DNA from: Candidatus Spechtbacterales bacterium
GTDB taxonomy: Bacteria; Patescibacteriota; Minisyncoccia; Spechtbacterales; 2-12-FULL-38-22
Direction of reading: 5' to 3'
NCBI GenBank assembly: GCA_040879145.1
Contig: JBBDKX010000012.1
Location: 1 to 35,382 of the forward strand
Length of the DNA: 35,382 nt
Shown here: piece by piece, positions 7,371 to 14,869 of the stretch
How positions within the stretch are numbered: position 1 is the first letter of the stretch
How the letters are laid out: the number at the start of each line of letters is the position of its first letter
Notes under the pieces: model-generated
Database searches by the model: none
What the model was told of the DNA's origin: nothing
What the model saw: the letters and a program-made list of their open reading frames with translations, nothing else
Program-made: the position numbers and the translations under genes

Positions 7371-7937
7371 ATGGCGGAAATTTTTGTCAAAGGCGACATA
7401 AGTCTCGAAAAATATTTTGAGGCAGACGGAAAGCTGGCTGAGATAAAAAGACAGCTCAGGCAAAAGGGTGGATACCCTAAGGATATAGACGCTCTTATCA
7501 GCCATCTTCAGCTTGCGGTTGAAGGAGAGTTCACAGCTCCCCGCTTCAAGCGCGACATGAGCAAAGAAGCCGGGTGGACGCTTGGGAGTGATGTGGGTTT
7601 TGAGCCTGCTATCTCGAGTGTAGACCAGCTGGAGCTTGTCCAGTTCTTCAACTACGGCGAGGATTACATCTCAGGCGAGGAACTTGAGAAGCGAGCGAAA
7701 AAGCTCAATGCTAATTTCGGTCATAAGCATGCAGAGTGGCTACTGGAGAACCAAAACAAGATTCCAGAGAGTTGGCGTCAAACCTTCCTCCCATTCCCGG
7801 GAACTATCTGGTGGGACCTCAACGGCAACCGGCGCGTGTCGCGCCTCCTTTGGGCCCATGGTCTGTGGCACCTGGGCTTCAGCTTGCTCGACAACGGGTT
7901 CTACTCGCACCAGCGGCTGTTACGCCTCAGCAAGTAG
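7371..7937 (+). CDS. Orphan protein with Trp-rich C-terminus resembling a retroelement-diversified variable region
   Basis: A 188-residue protein; ATG 7371 follows AAAGGAGG by 5-6 nt. Residues 1-55 are charged and helical (GGYPKDIDALISHLQL). The C-terminal 50 residues have a different character: FPGTIWWDLNGNRR, then LLWAHGLWHLGFSLL and NGFYSHQRLLRL, rich in Trp with Asn, Asp, Ser, His, Phe and Tyr at surface-type positions, mostly encoded by NNC codons. I recall related proteins in CPR genomes with a shared N-terminal part and this type of tail differing strongly from protein to protein, but could not check that here. The tail is GC-rich compared with flanking DNA, and stable hairpins start right after the stop. 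No signal peptide. The gene is a single unit with its own promoter and terminator. A C-type-lectin-like binding fold is inferred; function is unknown. Confidence 0.7.
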   Translation: MAEIFVKGDISLEKYFEADGKLAEIKRQLRQKGGYPKDIDALISHLQLAVEGEFTAPRFKRDMSKEAGWTLGSDVGFEPAISSVDQLELVQFFNYGEDYISGEELEKRAKKLNANFGHKHAEWLLENQNKIPESWRQTFLPFPGTIWWDLNGNRRVSRLLWAHGLWHLGFSLLDNGFYSHQRLLRLSK

Positions 7938-7979
7938 CCCCGACGCCCTAAGGGGTCGGGGTCCCGACCGAAGCGTCGG
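7938..7979. other. Two GC-rich hairpins directly after the 7371 gene
   Basis: First stem CCCCGAC (7938-7944) / GTCGGGG (7955-7961) with an inner CCC-TAA-GGG. Second stem CCGAC (7964-7968) / GTCGG (7975-7979). Neither carries a T-tract, so they are not ordinary terminators. Their place directly behind the Trp-rich tail matches where diversity-generating retroelements keep a cruciform. Confidence 0.65.
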
Positions 7980-8001
7980 AACTTCCGCACTTTGATTACT
8001 T

Positions 8002-8065
8002 GAGAGCCGGTTCGCCTTGCGCGAACCGGCTCTCAACCCGCAATTAATTGCGGGTTTTCTTTTTA
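8002..8065 (+). terminator. Double hairpin terminator
   Basis: Stem GAGAGCCGGTTCG (8002-8014) / CGAACCGGCTCTC (8022-8034), then a perfect palindrome AACCCGCAATT|AATTGCGGGTT (8035-8056) followed by TTCTTTTT. The second is a textbook intrinsic terminator. Confidence 0.85.
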
Positions 8066-8118
8066 GGATTTTATAGAATTTTCGGCAAGTCAGTTGCTTT
8101 GTGGTAAAATCAATATAT

Positions 8119-9177
8119 ATGGAGAGTCCTGAAGTTTCCGTACATCTAATTGTCTATAACGGCGAAAAGTATATAAAGCAGTGCCTGGAAGCTGTAAAAG
8201 CGCAGACATATGAAAATATAAAATTCCGTGTTTTTAATAATGCCTCTACCGACAAAACCATAAATATAATAAAAGAGGTTTCGCCCGAGACGGAAATAAT
8301 AAATTTTGAAAAAAACTATGTTTTGGGTGGCGGGTTTAACAGGAGCTTATATTTTAGCGATTCGCCTTACGTTGTCGGATTGTCAGTAGATATTTTAATG
8401 GCGCCGGATTTTATAGAAAGTGCCGTGCGAACCATGGAAGATAAAAAGGACGCGGGGGTTTTGCAGGCAAAGATATTGCACTGGAATTATGAGGAAAATA
8501 AAAAAACAGATGTTATAGATACAACAGGGATGCAAATTTTTAGAAGCCGAAGAATTATAAACCGCGGGCACGGTGAAGAAGATAAGGGGCAGTATGATAA
8601 ACAGGAAGAAATATTTTTATACGAAGGTGCTGTACCATTTTTTAGACGCAATGCGCTTGAGGATGTTAAAATAGTTAAATTCGGAAGATCTAATGCTCCT
8701 TATGCTGATAAGGGAGATAGCGAAAAATACCCATATGAATATCTGGACGAAGATTTTGTGTGGTACGCGGATGAAGTAGATTTGGGCTGGAGACTTCAGC
8801 TTGCGGGCTGGAAAACTTTTTACGATCCCGCTGTCATCGCATGGCATGACAGGCAGACAACTAAAAAACTCGCAGCAGGATATAGAGATTTTATTGAACA
8901 GAGAAAATTAGTCCCCGCGTTTAAAAGGAAATTAGATTTACAGAACCAGCGGCTTACCTTTATTAAAAATGATTTCTGGGTTAACATATTACTGGACGCT
9001 CCATTCTTTTTGAAAAGGGAGTTGTTTTTATTTATCTATGTGCTATTTTGGGAACGCTCTTCACTGTCTGCTTATCTTGGAATAATAAGATTAATGCCGA
9101 AAATGTTGCGTAAGAGGAGGATTATAATGCGTAATAAAAAAGTTGATAGAAAATATATAGCTAAGTGGTTTGAATAA
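8119..9177 (+). CDS. Family 2 glycosyltransferase
   Basis: Inverting GT-A glycosyltransferase of 352 residues. Motifs are VHLIVYNGEKYIKQCLEAV, FNNASTDKT, a metal-site region LSVDILMAP, FFRRNALEDV, and the YADEVDLGWRLQLAGWKTFYDP block with the catalytic acidic residues. The C-terminal 100 residues contain one or two hydrophobic stretches (LFLFIYVLFW) that may anchor it to the inner membrane. ATG 8119 was chosen over GTG 8101 because TGG-TAAAAT (8102-8110) looks like an extended -10 and would put the transcript start about 2 nt before this ATG. The LCP gene follows after 12 bp, which ties this transferase to a glycan that is later attached to the wall. Donor sugar unknown. Confidence 0.88.
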   Translation: MESPEVSVHLIVYNGEKYIKQCLEAVKAQTYENIKFRVFNNASTDKTINIIKEVSPETEIINFEKNYVLGGGFNRSLYFSDSPYVVGLSVDILMAPDFIESAVRTMEDKKDAGVLQAKILHWNYEENKKTDVIDTTGMQIFRSRRIINRGHGEEDKGQYDKQEEIFLYEGAVPFFRRNALEDVKIVKFGRSNAPYADKGDSEKYPYEYLDEDFVWYADEVDLGWRLQLAGWKTFYDPAVIAWHDRQTTKKLAAGYRDFIEQRKLVPAFKRKLDLQNQRLTFIKNDFWVNILLDAPFFLKRELFLFIYVLFWERSSLSAYLGIIRLMPKMLRKRRIIMRNKKVDRKYIAKWFE

Positions 9178-9189
9178 TTTTCACAAATC

Positions 9190-10407
9190 ATGTTTTTAAA
9201 TAATTTTACACCCGACCATTCGGTAAAGAACGATAACAGAGGACGAAAAAAGCTTATCTTGATGGGTGTTATTTTTGTTGTGTTGCTTGGAGTTAGCTTT
9301 TTTGTTTATCAGGCCTCAAATGTTCTTACCATTGCGGGCAGTGCTGAGGGTGTTGGTGTATATAAAGATTTTAAAGTTGATGAAGAAAAAAACAGGCTGG
9401 ACATTCTTATTTTAGGTATACGAGGCGCGGGAGATCCTAACGGGGGACTTCTTGCCGATACCATAGTGTTGTTAAGTATTGATAAAGAAAAAAAGAAGGT
9501 TGCCATGGTTTCGTTGCCACGCGATTTGTATGTCGAAATGCCGGATCATCCAAGACCTGAGAAAATAAACTTTGCCTATGCTCTTGGCGAGCAAAGAAAG
9601 CCGGGAGAAGGGGGGCTCACTCTTTCAAAAGAAGTTATTAAGTATGTTACCGGAGTATATGTTGACCACGCTGTTGTTATAAACCATGCGGGGTTTGAAA
9701 GAATAATTGATATAATGGGAGGTGTTACTGTGTACAGAGATACTCCTTTTTATGAAACCCAGCAATGGCAAGGTGAAGGGAGAGCTGGAAGCCCTTATTG
9801 GTACAAGGAAATAGTAAAACAGGAAACAGAAGTTAGTGAACCCAGCCCGACATCGCAAGACAAAGTCGAGGCGGGCGGGCAGAAAACTCCGCAAAACGAC
9901 GAAGCCGCCATGGAGCAGGGAGAGAGCGAGGAAATAGAGGATGAAGGCGCTGTGGCAGAGGAGACAACAGAGGCCCCACCTCAGGAATATTGGGTATTCC
10001 GTGTACCTGCCGGAACATCCACACTTTATGGCAAGGATGCTCTTTATTATGTCCGTTCGCGTTATTCAAGTTCGGATTTTGACAGAGCAAGACGCCAGCA
10101 ACAGGTACTTGAATCTCTTAAAGAAAAGGCATTTTCTCTTGGAGTTCTTGGTAATCCTGTTAGAATCTTTGATATAATGGATACTGTGGGTAAAAATATT
10201 AGAACAGATATGGGATTGGGGGATATAAGAGAAACAGTTTCTCTTGCTCAGGAATACGCGCAGGTATCTATTGAGGGCGGGGTGCTGGACACTTCTGAAG
10301 AAAGCATTTTGAGAGCCGACTCTGTGAACGGCAGTTATGTTCTTTTACCGAAGAGCGGAGATTTTACGGAGGTAAGAAATTATTTTAGGAATATATTTGG
10401 GGAATAG
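9190..10407 (+). CDS. LytR-CpsA-Psr (LCP) family glycopolymer transferase
   Basis: Membrane-anchored enzyme of 405 residues that transfers lipid-linked glycopolymers onto peptidoglycan outside the membrane. One N-terminal transmembrane helix (about residues 24-41). The LCP core shows DILILGIRG, LLADTIVLLSID, VSLPRDLYVEMP (conserved Arg), EKINFAYALG, GFERIIDIMGGV and the closing YYVRSRYSSSDFDRARRQQQVL, which contains the conserved arginines. Between residues about 205 and 275 an acidic, Pro/Glu-rich insert splits the core; its first part is encoded by a dispersed repeat (9835-9880). Start ATG 9190 lies 12 bp after the preceding GT2 stop with no clear Shine-Dalgarno, consistent with an operon. 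It probably attaches the glycan made by the upstream transferases. Confidence 0.92.
   Translation: MFLNNFTPDHSVKNDNRGRKKLILMGVIFVVLLGVSFFVYQASNVLTIAGSAEGVGVYKDFKVDEEKNRLDILILGIRGAGDPNGGLLADTIVLLSIDKEKKKVAMVSLPRDLYVEMPDHPRPEKINFAYALGEQRKPGEGGLTLSKEVIKYVTGVYVDHAVVINHAGFERIIDIMGGVTVYRDTPFYETQQWQGEGRAGSPYWYKEIVKQETEVSEPSPTSQDKVEAGGQKTPQNDEAAMEQGESEEIEDEGAVAEETTEAPPQEYWVFRVPAGTSTLYGKDALYYVRSRYSSSDFDRARRQQQVLESLKEKAFSLGVLGNPVRIFDIMDTVGKNIRTDMGLGDIRETVSLAQEYAQVSIEGGVLDTSEESILRADSVNGSYVLLPKSGDFTEVRNYFRNIFGE
9835..9880. repeat. Dispersed repeat copy inside the LCP gene
   Basis: Reverse complement of positions 91-132 with about two differences (core CCAGCCCGACATCGC, then GTCGAGGCGGGC). It adds a Pro/Ser/Gly-type segment (PSPTSQDKVEAGG) to the protein without breaking the frame. 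Confidence 0.8.
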
Positions 10408-10451
10408 TTGCAGTATCTTTATTTAAAATGCAATTTTAAACTATTTTATAA

Positions 10452-11723
10452 ATGGAAGAAAAAAAAGAAAACATGTCTTTAAAACAAGAGACTGTTAAAA
10501 ATCTTAATAAAAAAGAAAAACGGCTCAAGAATCGTTTTGGTCGTTTTATTATTGTGACACTGTTAATGGGGGGTGGTTTTTTGGCAGGTTTTGTAGCAGG
10601 GCGTATTCCCGCAGGTATTTTACAACCCGCAGGAGATATTAATTTCAAGCATCTTTTTAATCAGGAGCAAGGAGTTGAATTTTCTTTAGTTGAAGATGTT
10701 TGGAATATTATTAATGAAAAACATGTAGGTAAAGATGAGATAGATAAGCAAGCCTTAATATTTGGCGCGATACGCGGAATGATTAGAGAGTTGGATGATC
10801 CGTACTCTGTGTTTTTTGATGCTAGCGAGACAGAAGATTTTTTAACTAGTGTTAGTGGGCATTTTGAAGGAGTAGGCATAGAGATAAGTATAAAGGACGG
10901 TTTTTTGACGGTTATAACCCCGTTGAAGGACACGCCCGCGGCAGGTTCGGGAATTCGGGCCGGGGATATTATAGTAAAAATTGATGGAGAAGATACCCGG
11001 GACATTACACTGGAGGAAGCTGTCTCAAGGATTCGCGGTCCCAGGGGCACCCAAGTAGTCCTAACTGTTTTACGTGAAGAGAGCGAGGAAGTTGATATTT
11101 CAATAATTAGAGACAGGATAGATGTTCCAAGTGTTGAGTGGGAGCTTATTGAAGAGAATATAGCTTATATTGAGTTAACGCATTTTTCCGAAATAACATC
11201 TGATGATTTTACTAAAATAGCGCAGGAAATTTTAGAGTCTCCCGCAGATAGAATAATTGTAGATTTACGAAATAACCCGGGCGGTTTTTTGGACGTGTCC
11301 ATAGATGTGGCGGGGTGGTTTTTTGAGAAAGGAGCGACCGTGGTTATAGAAGAAACCACGAGTGACGGAAACAGAAAACACGTGAGTTCCGGTCCGGGGT
11401 CTTTGGCTGGTTTTCCTGTTGTCGTTTTGCAAAATCAGGGCTCAGCATCGGCTGCTGAAATTTTAGCCGGCGCCTTAAGGGATAATTCAGGAGCTGAAAT
11501 TGTTGGTGAAAAAAGTTTTGGTAAAGGGTCTGTGCAGGCCTTTGAAAACTTGCCGGGAGGCACAAGTATTAAAATAACAGTCGCGCGTTGGTTAACCCCG
11601 TCCGGACAGTATATTAACGATAAGGGTATTGAGCCTACTATTCCTGTTGAATTTGGCGGCAACGCAGGGGAAGACGATGACCCGCAAAAAAATAGAGCAG
11701 TGGAAGTTATAAAAGGGTTATAG
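10452..11723 (+). CDS. ctpA: Carboxy-terminal processing protease (S41, CtpA/CtpB type)
   Basis: Secreted, membrane-anchored serine protease of 423 residues that trims C-termini of envelope proteins. One transmembrane helix near residues 30-50 (FIIVTLLMGGGFLAGFVAG). A PDZ domain spans about 130-215 (FEGVGIEISIKDG, GIRAGDIIVKIDGEDT, RIRGPRGTQVVLTVLRE). The S41 core carries RIIVDLRNNPGGFL, then the catalytic Ser333 in NQGSASAAEIL and Lys358 in EKSFGKGSVQ, spaced 25 residues apart as expected for the Ser/Lys dyad. Located 44 bp after the LCP gene. No strong Shine-Dalgarno; an A/T-rich leader precedes ATG. The family is certain; substrates are unknown. Confidence 0.93.
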   Translation: MEEKKENMSLKQETVKNLNKKEKRLKNRFGRFIIVTLLMGGGFLAGFVAGRIPAGILQPAGDINFKHLFNQEQGVEFSLVEDVWNIINEKHVGKDEIDKQALIFGAIRGMIRELDDPYSVFFDASETEDFLTSVSGHFEGVGIEISIKDGFLTVITPLKDTPAAGSGIRAGDIIVKIDGEDTRDITLEEAVSRIRGPRGTQVVLTVLREESEEVDISIIRDRIDVPSVEWELIEENIAYIELTHFSEITSDDFTKIAQEILESPADRIIVDLRNNPGGFLDVSIDVAGWFFEKGATVVIEETTSDGNRKHVSSGPGSLAGFPVVVLQNQGSASAAEILAGALRDNSGAEIVGEKSFGKGSVQAFENLPGGTSIKITVARWLTPSGQYINDKGIEPTIPVEFGGNAGEDDDPQKNRAVEVIKGL

Positions 11724-11778
11724 TAAAAAATTTAAGCAATCCTGGTAATTTAAAAAAATTAGCACATCTTGACTATTG

Positions 11779-11787
11779 TGGTATACT
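11779..11787 (+). promoter_or_regulatory. Extended -10 promoter upstream of rplI
   Basis: TGG-TATACT with predicted start near 11795, giving a 70-nt leader. A second -10 TATACT (11853-11858) lies 6 nt before the rplI ATG and would give a leaderless transcript. Both may be used. Confidence 0.5.
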
Positions 11788-11864
11788 GTAAATGTTGTAA
11801 ATTTTGTTGGTGCTATAAATTGCCAAAAGAGGAATAAAATATAAATGTTAGCTATACTAATAAA

Positions 11865-12311
11865 ATGAAAGTCATCTTACTACAAGATATAAAAAATATC
11901 GGTAAAAAGTGGGAAGTAAAAAAAGTTTCAGACGGTTACGCCCGCAATTTTTTGCTTCCTAAAAAACTGGTTCGGGCGGCAACACCGGAAGCATTGCAGG
12001 AACTTAAGGCAGATATGGAAAAACAAGAGGTTGTAGCGACAGAAGATCTTGAGCAGGTAGAAGAGTTGGTAGCGTCTCTTGACGGGTATGAGCTTGTTCT
12101 TCAAGAGAAAGCGGGGAACACAGGCAAGCTTTACGCGGGTTTAACTGAGGACAAGATTCTAAAAGAGCTTAAGAAAAAGGGCTTTAAAATAAAAAAAGCC
12201 TCAATTAGGATGGATAATCCAATAAAAGAGGTTGGAGAATACGAGGTTGTATTGGAGTTTGACCACGGCTTAGAGGCCGAAATTAAAATAATAGTAGAGT
12301 CTTTAGAATAA
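11865..12311 (+). CDS. rplI: Large ribosomal subunit protein bL9
   Basis: Protein of 148 residues, the normal bL9 length. The N-terminal rRNA-binding domain is typical (MKVILLQDIKNIGKKWEVKKVSDGYARNFLLPKKL), followed by the long connecting helix (about 45-75) and the C-terminal domain ending with EYEVVLEFDHGLEAEIKIIV. bL9 binds 23S rRNA at the base of the L1 stalk. The start codon lies 6 nt after a TATACT -10 box, suggesting leaderless translation. pyrG follows after 12 bp. bL9 is absent from some CPR lineages, so its presence helps narrow the source. Confidence 0.96.
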   Translation: MKVILLQDIKNIGKKWEVKKVSDGYARNFLLPKKLVRAATPEALQELKADMEKQEVVATEDLEQVEELVASLDGYELVLQEKAGNTGKLYAGLTEDKILKELKKKGFKIKKASIRMDNPIKEVGEYEVVLEFDHGLEAEIKIIVESLE

Positions 12312-12323
12312 ACGATTTAAAAG

Positions 12324-13991
12324 ATGGCAAAATTTATATTTGTGGTGGGGGGAGTGATGAGCGGCGTAGGCAAGGGGGTCGCTACATCAAGCATAGGCGC
12401 GCTTTTAAAAGCGCGCGGTTTTAATGTTACAGCTGTAAAAATAGACCCCTATCTTAATGTGGACGCCGGCACAATGAACCCCGTTGAGCATGGTGAGGTG
12501 TTTGTTACCGATGACGGGGTTGAAAGCGATCAGGACCTTGGAAACTACGAAAGATTTCTTAATGTAGATATGTCAACTGTAAATTATATGACAGCGGGGA
12601 GGGTTTATCAGACAGTTATTCAGAAAGAGAGAAATCTTGAATATGGCGGTAAGACGGTTGAGGTTGTGCCGCATGTTACAGAAGAGGTGATAAACAGATT
12701 AAAAAAGGCAGGGAAAGACACAAAGGCAGATTTTGTTATGGTTGAAATAGGGGGCACGGTAGGGGAATATCAAAATGTGATTTTTTTAGAGGCGGCGCGT
12801 ATGATGCATTTGAGAAACCCGGAGGAAATTTTGTTTGTTATGGTTACGTATCTTCCGAAACCTGACATGGTGGGGGAAATGAAAACAAAACCAACTCAAC
12901 ATGCGGTACGTTTTTTAAATTCGGCAGGTATACAGCCGGATATTATTATTGCACGCAGTGGACAGCCCTTGGATAATCCGCGAAAGAAAAAAATATCAAT
13001 TTTTTGCAATATATCCGAAGACCGGATTATATCAGCACCGGACATAAAGACAAGCATATACGAGATTCCTGTAAATTTTGAGAAGGAGAATGTGGGAAAA
13101 ATTGTTCTTAATCATTTTGGTTTAAAGGAAAGAAAGGCAGATCTTAGCGAGTGGAATTCTTTGGTTAAAAAAATATATAAATCGCTGGATAACAATAAAA
13201 AAGAAGAGAAAAATGTTAAGATTGGTATTGTTGGAAAATATTTTGAAACGGGTAAATTTGTACTATCGGACGCCTATTTATCTGTTATAGAAGCGCTAAA
13301 ACATGCAGCGTGGCAGGATAATTTGGGAATTGATTTGGACTGGCTTAACGCGGATGATTTTACTTTACTGAACTCAGCGCAAATCAAAAAAACTCTTTCT
13401 AAATATGATGGAATTATTGTTCCGGGAGGTTTTGGAGAAAGAGCAATAGAGGGCAAGATAAATGTTATTAAATATTGCAGAGAGAACAACATTCCTTTTT
13501 TTGGACTTTGTTACGGCATGCAACTTGCAGTTGTGGAGTACGCGCGAAATGTATGTGGGTTAAAAGAAGCGCACACAACAGAGATAAACAGAGACACAAA
13601 ATACCCGGTTGTAGATGTTATGCCTGAACAGAAAAATAATTTAAGAAAAAAGAACTTCGGCGCAACAATGCGCCTGGGAGCGTATCAGTGTGAGTTAACT
13701 CCGGGAACTAAAGCGTACAAGCATTACGGAAAACAATTAAAAATCTCAGAGAGACACAGGCATCGTTATGAGGTAAATAATGAATATAAAAACCAGCTTG
13801 AAAAAGCAGGGCTCATAATTTCAGGCATAAATCCTGAAAAGGGTTTGGTGGAAATAGTAGAACTTTCAAAGCATAAATTTTTTATAGCAACACAGTTTCA
13901 CCCGGAGCTAAAAAGCAGACCATTTAATCCACATCCGCTATTTAGAGCTTTTATAAAGACCGCTTCAAAACATGAGACCACCAGTTGTTGA
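12324..13991 (+). CDS. pyrG: CTP synthase
   Basis: Converts UTP to CTP using glutamine and ATP, the last step of pyrimidine nucleotide synthesis, in the cytoplasm. 555 residues, normal length. Synthetase domain: FVVGGVMSGVGKGVATSSIG (P-loop), KIDPYLNVDAGTMNPVEHGE, GNYERFL. Glutaminase domain from about residue 295: VPGGFGERAIEGK, nucleophile Cys in FGLCYGMQLAV (usually GICLGMQ), and the His-Glu pair in ATQFHPELKSRP. All catalytic residues are present. Probably co-transcribed with rplI, whose stop is 12 bp upstream, a pairing with no evident functional reason. Confidence 0.97.
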   Translation: MAKFIFVVGGVMSGVGKGVATSSIGALLKARGFNVTAVKIDPYLNVDAGTMNPVEHGEVFVTDDGVESDQDLGNYERFLNVDMSTVNYMTAGRVYQTVIQKERNLEYGGKTVEVVPHVTEEVINRLKKAGKDTKADFVMVEIGGTVGEYQNVIFLEAARMMHLRNPEEILFVMVTYLPKPDMVGEMKTKPTQHAVRFLNSAGIQPDIIIARSGQPLDNPRKKKISIFCNISEDRIISAPDIKTSIYEIPVNFEKENVGKIVLNHFGLKERKADLSEWNSLVKKIYKSLDNNKKEEKNVKIGIVGKYFETGKFVLSDAYLSVIEALKHAAWQDNLGIDLDWLNADDFTLLNSAQIKKTLSKYDGIIVPGGFGERAIEGKINVIKYCRENNIPFFGLCYGMQLAVVEYARNVCGLKEAHTTEINRDTKYPVVDVMPEQKNNLRKKNFGATMRLGAYQCELTPGTKAYKHYGKQLKISERHRHRYEVNNEYKNQLEKAGLIISGINPEKGLVEIVELSKHKFFIATQFHPELKSRPFNPHPLFRAFIKTASKHETTSC

Positions 13992-14004
13992 TGATGCTTA
14001 AGAC

Positions 14005-14025
14005 CAAATATACGCTGTATATTTG
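14005..14025. other. Small hairpin after pyrG
   Basis: CAAATATAC / GTATATTTG with a GCT loop, a perfect 9-bp stem with no T-tract. Confidence 0.5.
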
Positions 14026-14053
14026 TGGCGTTATATATTTGAGTTTGTAAATA

Positions 14054-14099
14054 ATAATCTATTAAAAGAGAGACGGCCGTCTCTCTTTTAATAGATTAT
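14054..14099. repeat. 46-bp perfect palindrome
   Basis: Perfect self-complement centred on GGCC (14075-14078), arms beginning ATAATCTATTAAAAGAG. There is no U-tract. It resembles the palindromes at 7245-7282 and 30730-30783 in size and position behind a gene, but not in sequence. Confidence 0.8.
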
Positions 14100-14113
14100 C
14101 TCCACAACCGCAT

Positions 14114-14166
14114 AAAAAAACCCGCCAAGGAGCTTGTCATGAGCTTGCCGAATGGCGGGTTTTTTT
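14114..14166. terminator. Bidirectional terminator between pyrG and rpmA
   Basis: Arms AAAAAAACCCGCCA (14114-14127) and TGGCGGGTTTTTTT (14153-14166), with an inner AGCTTG-rich loop. The A and T tracts allow termination of both convergent genes. Confidence 0.88.
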
Positions 14167-14201
14167 ATTTTTCACTGTTCACTGTTTTCTGTTATCTTTT
14201 T

Positions 14202-14474
14202 TTAGAGCACATCTACTACTTTAATTTTTTTCTGTCTTCCGTCAAATTTTTGTTTTCTTTTTTCTCGAAACTTTACTATGCCATTGCGCATTGCGTAAAG
14301 AGTGTCATCCGCACCCTGTTTTACATTTTCTCCCGCGTGAAATTTTGTTCCTCGTTGGCGCACGATAATCATGCCCGCTTTTATTTTTTGACCGCCAAAA
14401 ATTTTAACCCCAAGACGTTTGCTTTTTGAATCTCTTCCTAATTTGGTTGAACCTGATGCTTTTGTCTTTGACAT
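14202..14474 (-). CDS. rpmA: Large ribosomal subunit protein bL27
   Basis: Protein of 90 residues, normal length. It has the family signature [23 protein letters not shown], then [24 protein letters not shown]. bL27 reaches with its N-terminus towards the peptidyl-transferase centre. The start has the short form MSKTKASGS. No rplU is adjacent, although the two genes are normally neighbours. A TAAAAT -10 box (complement of 14481-14486) ends 6 nt before the ATG, indicating a leaderless mRNA. It is divergent from the gene at 14519 with only 44 bp between. Confidence 0.96.
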   Translation of the reverse strand: MSKTKASGSTKLGRDSKSKRLGVKIFGGQKIKAGMIIVRQRGTKFHAGENVKQGADDTLYAMRNGIVKFREKRKQKFDGRQKKIKVVDVL

Positions 14475-14480
14475 AGTTTT

Positions 14481-14511
14481 ATTTTACTATCCGCTTTATT
14501 AATGGTATTTT
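14481..14511. promoter_or_regulatory. Divergent leaderless promoters (rpmA and the 14519 gene)
   Basis: Minus strand: TAAAAT (complement of 14481-14486), 6 nt before the rpmA ATG. Plus strand: -35 TTTACT (14483-14488), 17-nt spacer, extended -10 TGG-TATTTT (14503-14511), 7 nt before ATG 14519. The two overlap in about 30 bp, so they may exclude each other. Confidence 0.6.
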
Positions 14512-14518
14512 GTCTTTG

Positions 14519-14836
14519 ATGAAAAAAGACTTATATATTACTTTAATTTTCTCTCTAAGCCTTTTAACTGTATTTTCTTTAGGTTATTTTAGCGCAAATT
14601 TGGTAAAATTGCAAAAACCACCTTTAGTTATTGAGAAAATTACCAATGATTCAAATTATACCCAAGAAAACGAGATTATGCAAGAGGGGGAGGTAGTAGC
14701 AAGCGCAAACAGCGATAAATATCATTATTTAAGCTGTCCGGGCGCAAAGCGTATAAAAGAAGAGAATAAAATATATTTTAAAGATGCTGAGGAAGCTTTG
14801 CGTGCCGGCTTTGTTTTGGCAGGAAATTGTAAATAG
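14519..14836 (+). CDS. Membrane-anchored protein with an Ada-like/'sunset'-type C-terminal domain
   Basis: A 105-residue protein. Residues 5-25 form a signal-anchor helix (LYITLIFSLSLLTVFSLGYF). After a linker of about 40 residues comes a compact domain: VASANSDKYHYLSCPGAKRIKEEN, then YFKDAEEALRAGFVLAGNC. This spacing of His, Cys-Pro and a closing Cys resembles small metal-binding or disulfide domains found at the ends of secreted proteins (Ada N-terminal-like, 'sunset'). ATG 14519 was chosen over TTG 14510 because it lies 7 nt behind an extended -10. It lies 33 bp upstream of murC. Its role is unknown; location outside the membrane is inferred. Confidence 0.7.
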   Translation: MKKDLYITLIFSLSLLTVFSLGYFSANLVKLQKPPLVIEKITNDSNYTQENEIMQEGEVVASANSDKYHYLSCPGAKRIKEENKIYFKDAEEALRAGFVLAGNCK

Positions 14837-14854
14837 ATATAATTTTTTTAATAA

Positions 14855-14863
14855 TGTTAAAAT
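14855..14863 (+). promoter_or_regulatory. Leaderless promoter of murC
   Basis: Extended -10 TGT-TAAAAT ends 6 nt before the A of ATG 14870, placing the predicted start on the initiation codon itself. Confidence 0.6.
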
Positions 14864-14869
14864 AAAGTT

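Noticed and set aside
7636-7995. 119-residue plus-strand frame overlapping the Trp-rich orphan gene
   Set aside because: No ribosome site, and its composition is that of a shifted reading of GC-rich codons; the 7371 frame has promoter, ribosome site and a natural stop.
9833-10090. Minus-strand frame inside the LCP gene ending in repeat-derived residues
   Set aside because: Same peptide appears at the window start from the repeat copy; it is repeat sequence, not a gene, and opposes a well-supported LCP gene.
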